Source: Apoderus coryli
Taxonomy: Eukaryota; Arthropoda; Insecta; Coleoptera; Attelabidae
Length of the DNA: 64,000 nt
Direction: 5' to 3'
Assembly (NCBI GenBank): GCA_911728435.2
Contig: OU452201.1
Span: 9,734,001 to 9,798,000, forward strand
The notes under the pieces were generated by a model. The model searched no databases. It had not been told where the DNA came from and saw only the letters and a list, made by a program, of their open reading frames with translations. A program made the position numbers and the translations under genes. Of the stretch, positions 60,851 to 64,000 are shown in pieces. Position 1 is the first letter of the stretch; the number at the start of each line of letters is the position of its first letter.

Positions 60851-63800
60851 TATGTTGTATAAATACATCTTTGTTTTAACTAATTCGACTTACGGTTGAT
60901 GTAATAATGGTGATCTGTGCATTCGATATAGGAACATATTGTACAGAAATAAAAAGTGAAATTTGAAGTATGTATAAGGTGATCTAAAAAGTGTTTCGTT
61001 CCAAGAATGTAAACTTTCTCAATTAAGCTGTCGATAAACAATTATTTAACCAATATTTCTCTTCTAATATGAACCAAAATGATTTAACTAGTTTTACATT
61101 CAACAGTTCATATATACCTCCATATATATTTCTTTTACTACCTTGCGAATAAGAGAAGTCCACACTTAGTCCATAAATAAATGTGCACCATTTGTTGTGT
61201 TTGTACGTGAAGCTGTGTTTTTTGAACCACCAAAAACTTTAGTCTGTCATTAAAATAAACTGGGAGTATAGAAAGGTTTTGAAAACGACCACGAAAAAAA
61301 ACAGCTGAAAAAAGTTGAGGTGCGTGATGTGGATGACAGGTCTCCGACCGACGAGTGTTCGGAAGTTCCTGGGAAGAAAAAGCGGTAATATTTGTTTAAC
61401 CCACCAGAAAACGATTCTCAGAAAATCAATAAAATCAAAGTCAATAGATATACTCTCTCTTCCTTTTGCTTCTTACTGATAGTTTCACAAACAGTGGTTT
61501 TTATTTTTCTTTTTCCATTATTCCTAAGGGGAGAGATGATATTTTTCATTGGAGGATTGAGGTCAATATTGTTGATTTCTCAGCTGAATAGTAAAAAAAT
61601 ACATTTTGAATCAAGTTGATATTCTAATTGAAAGTCCAAAAGCTTCTAATGCGGTTTAAAGGGATTATATACATTCCCAGTGATAAACTGACCGCCATGT
61701 ATGTTCTGATAGGCAGATATATAGTATTACACAAAAAGTAGCATTTCATAAAAATTTTAATTCTGCCATTTGTGTTTTTGCTTTAAAAATAATGCTAAAT
61801 GACATAGGAGCGGTCACAAATGATTTTCATTTATCATTTTTTCCACAAACTTTCAAAAAGGGCTTTATTTTTTTATCATATCAAAAAAATGTCAGAGGAA
61901 AAAGTTGATTGTATTTTAATAATGAACAGAAATTTGAAACTCAGCAAATCACAAGTATTTTAATTTAAAATCAACAGAGTTTCAAGTTTCAGTTAAGAGT
62001 AAATTAAAGGCATTTTTTGTCGTTTTTTCTTTCGACGTAACATTAAAAAATCGATAAAAATTAGAATACAAAGGTAATTCTACAAATTATTGCAACTTTA
62101 CTCAATCTTTATCTTTAGGGGGTTTTTGTATTGATTTTGTATGGGAAAAGCAGGGTTAACCAATATGTAAACTTAAACATTTTAAAAAAATCATTTTAAA
62201 TTAAGGAAACATATTTTAATAAATTTTCAAAAATTTGAAAAATCCAAATATTTACGGTTATTTAAAAAAAGAAATAGAAAGTTCCACCAGACGCCTCAAA
62301 ATTGGTACCTACATGGTAAAAAATTAAAATACAAACAACTTTGTCCGTTAACATTTTTTGATGTATAAAAAATCAAAACCCTGTTTTGAAAATTTCCAAA
62401 AAATGTCAATTTTGACAGGTTATGAAAGTCACGTGACTCCTCGTTATGAAAGCCCAAAATACATGGCAGAATTAAAATTCCAATTAAATTCTATAAGGAA
62501 AAATGTTCTGTGTGACACTGTAGATATTAAAAAAATCCAAGCAAATCAAAATGACTTACCTTAAAACAAAAATGCTTAGTTTTCAACACAACCTAATTAA
62601 AGCACTTATAAATTGAAATTTACACTAAAAACACTAAAATATAATAATTTATATTCGCGCATATAGATATACCGAATAAATTCTTCAATATCAGCTTCCG
62701 AAACTTATAAAATTGCATCAAAACTGTAACAAGTCACATATAAATGAAGAACACGCGGGCACAAGCGTTTGTTCACCGTGAAGTGTGTGAAAACAGTTTT
62801 CCAGAACATAATATTGAGAAGATTGAGCGCCGCGCACTATAGTCCCTTGATTTGGCTTATTATATCTGTATATAGGAAAGGGGGTACATATATTTGTGGG
62901 CGGCAGCTCTTTTGGGGCGGGTACAAAATATGATAATCCACATATGTTGGAGTATCATTGAGTTATAGGTATGAGTTGTTAGTGTATACTGCAGGATAGT
63001 GGAGTGTATCCACTTTCTGATTGATGTAATAACATTATGTACATTTTAGGTCGTTATGGGGATGTAATTATTGTGGCTGTAAAATATACTGAAATACTGC
63101 AGAAACTAACAACTACTTATTATAGATATACTTTTTTCTTGCGAATATGCCAATATCCTATTTTTAAATTCAACAAAGCATAAAAGATCGCCCTAACTAT
63201 ATACAGGATGTTTCAGAAAGACAAGGCCAAAATTTGTGAGCGAATTGGGGACATCTAATCATTAAAACAACCTAAATTGTAATTTTTCGATCTACTATAG
63301 CGGCCTGCATTTAATTAAAATGATATACAACAGTAGATATATGTAAACTAGTACCATCTACATATACTGGGTATTTCATTAAGGGTGTACAGGTAGCATA
63401 TCTCAGGAAATAACAGTCGTAGGACAATGGGGAGAAATTCTTGTAGGGAAATTGACCATGGGAAATCGCTGGAAATATTTTTTTAGTTCCTAACTATACC
63501 GCTAGTGGGCGTAATAGATACAGTAATGCAAAAAATGCATTTGTATTGAATATTTCGCAATATAAGTTAGAAAAACAATACTACCACAGTAATGCTACTG
63601 AGATTCGGCATCTTTTTGGTGTAGGTATCACTTTTTATTGTGCGGCTTGAAATAAAGGCAGCAGGGAAGGACGAAATTTTACCTATGATATTGTCTATAA
63701 CTTTGGTTTGGCTTAACCGAATTTATCAATCTAATTTTTGTTTAAGAACTCAAGCCTTGCTGATGAAGAAAAAATATATTTCAAATTCTAATTGTTTTTT

Positions 63801-64000
63801 GGGGCTCCGCTAGATGGCGATATTTGCATCGCCTAAGGTTTTTTTGATTTTTCTTTCGAAACTTAAATGGAATGATACAAATATTTTATCAAAAATGAAA
63901 AGTAAATTGAATTTTCAACAAAAAAGTCCAAAACCGCACTTCAAAATCTTTATTCGTTTCCGAGTTATGACCAAAATAATGTTGTTCATCAAAATTCGTT
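60851..64000. other. Gene-free stretch with transposon ends
   Basis: No supported gene. TATACAGGATGTTTCAGAAA at about 63200 and a degraded ACTGGGTATTTCATTAAGG end at about 63365 mark mariner-type debris. Open frames at 61392-61619 and 62358-62564 have no recognisable domain. Confidence 0.5.

Overview
The window looks like nuclear DNA of an insect with a large, repeat-rich genome. It is AT-rich, genes have short exons with GT/AG introns, and DNA transposons and non-LTR retrotransposons of typical insect families are abundant. A beetle or similar holometabolous insect is my best guess, but the sequence alone does not fix the order. Only two host genes are clearly recognisable.

Layout. Positions 1-8735 are a satellite array of ~160/169-bp monomers that runs forward to about 5198, meets a ~570-bp non-satellite core, and then continues in the opposite orientation to about 8735, so the locus is a giant inverted repeat with higher-order repeats in its arms. 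At 11218-11439 lies a tiny two-exon gene for the DAPIT/subunit K protein of mitochondrial ATP synthase. At 12528-16143 is a P-superfamily transposon with 38-bp inverted ends. It keeps only the 5' part of a THAP-type transposase gene (four exons, open reading frame) and has itself been hit by a complete mariner with an intact 357-aa transposase and ~340-bp inverted repeats. Positions 16190-28225 are mostly transposon relics (a mariner split by a LINE, a 1.84-kb tandem duplication, a second decayed mariner) plus one perfect RFX X-box motif.

From 34434 down to 28840 on the minus strand is the bHLH-PAS midline regulator single-minded (sim). Seven coding exons could be joined in frame into a 552-aa protein, with transposon debris in the introns. 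From 34435 to the end I find no host gene that I can support. The sequence holds relics of LINEs, a Crypton-like tyrosine recombinase, a PIF/Harbinger transposase, a well-preserved RTE 3' half (41905-43192), palindromic MITEs, a repeat family present in two long copies and one fragment, an inverted pair with a hammerhead-like core (52768-53039), and a hAT element with an exact 8-bp target duplication (56214-57317) inside a mariner transposase relic.

The host genes show no operon-like linkage. The main biological interest is the nested and palindromic repeat architecture: the inverted satellite, the truncated THAP protein that could act like a P-element repressor, very short palindromes flanked by 8-bp duplications, and the ribozyme-like motif.
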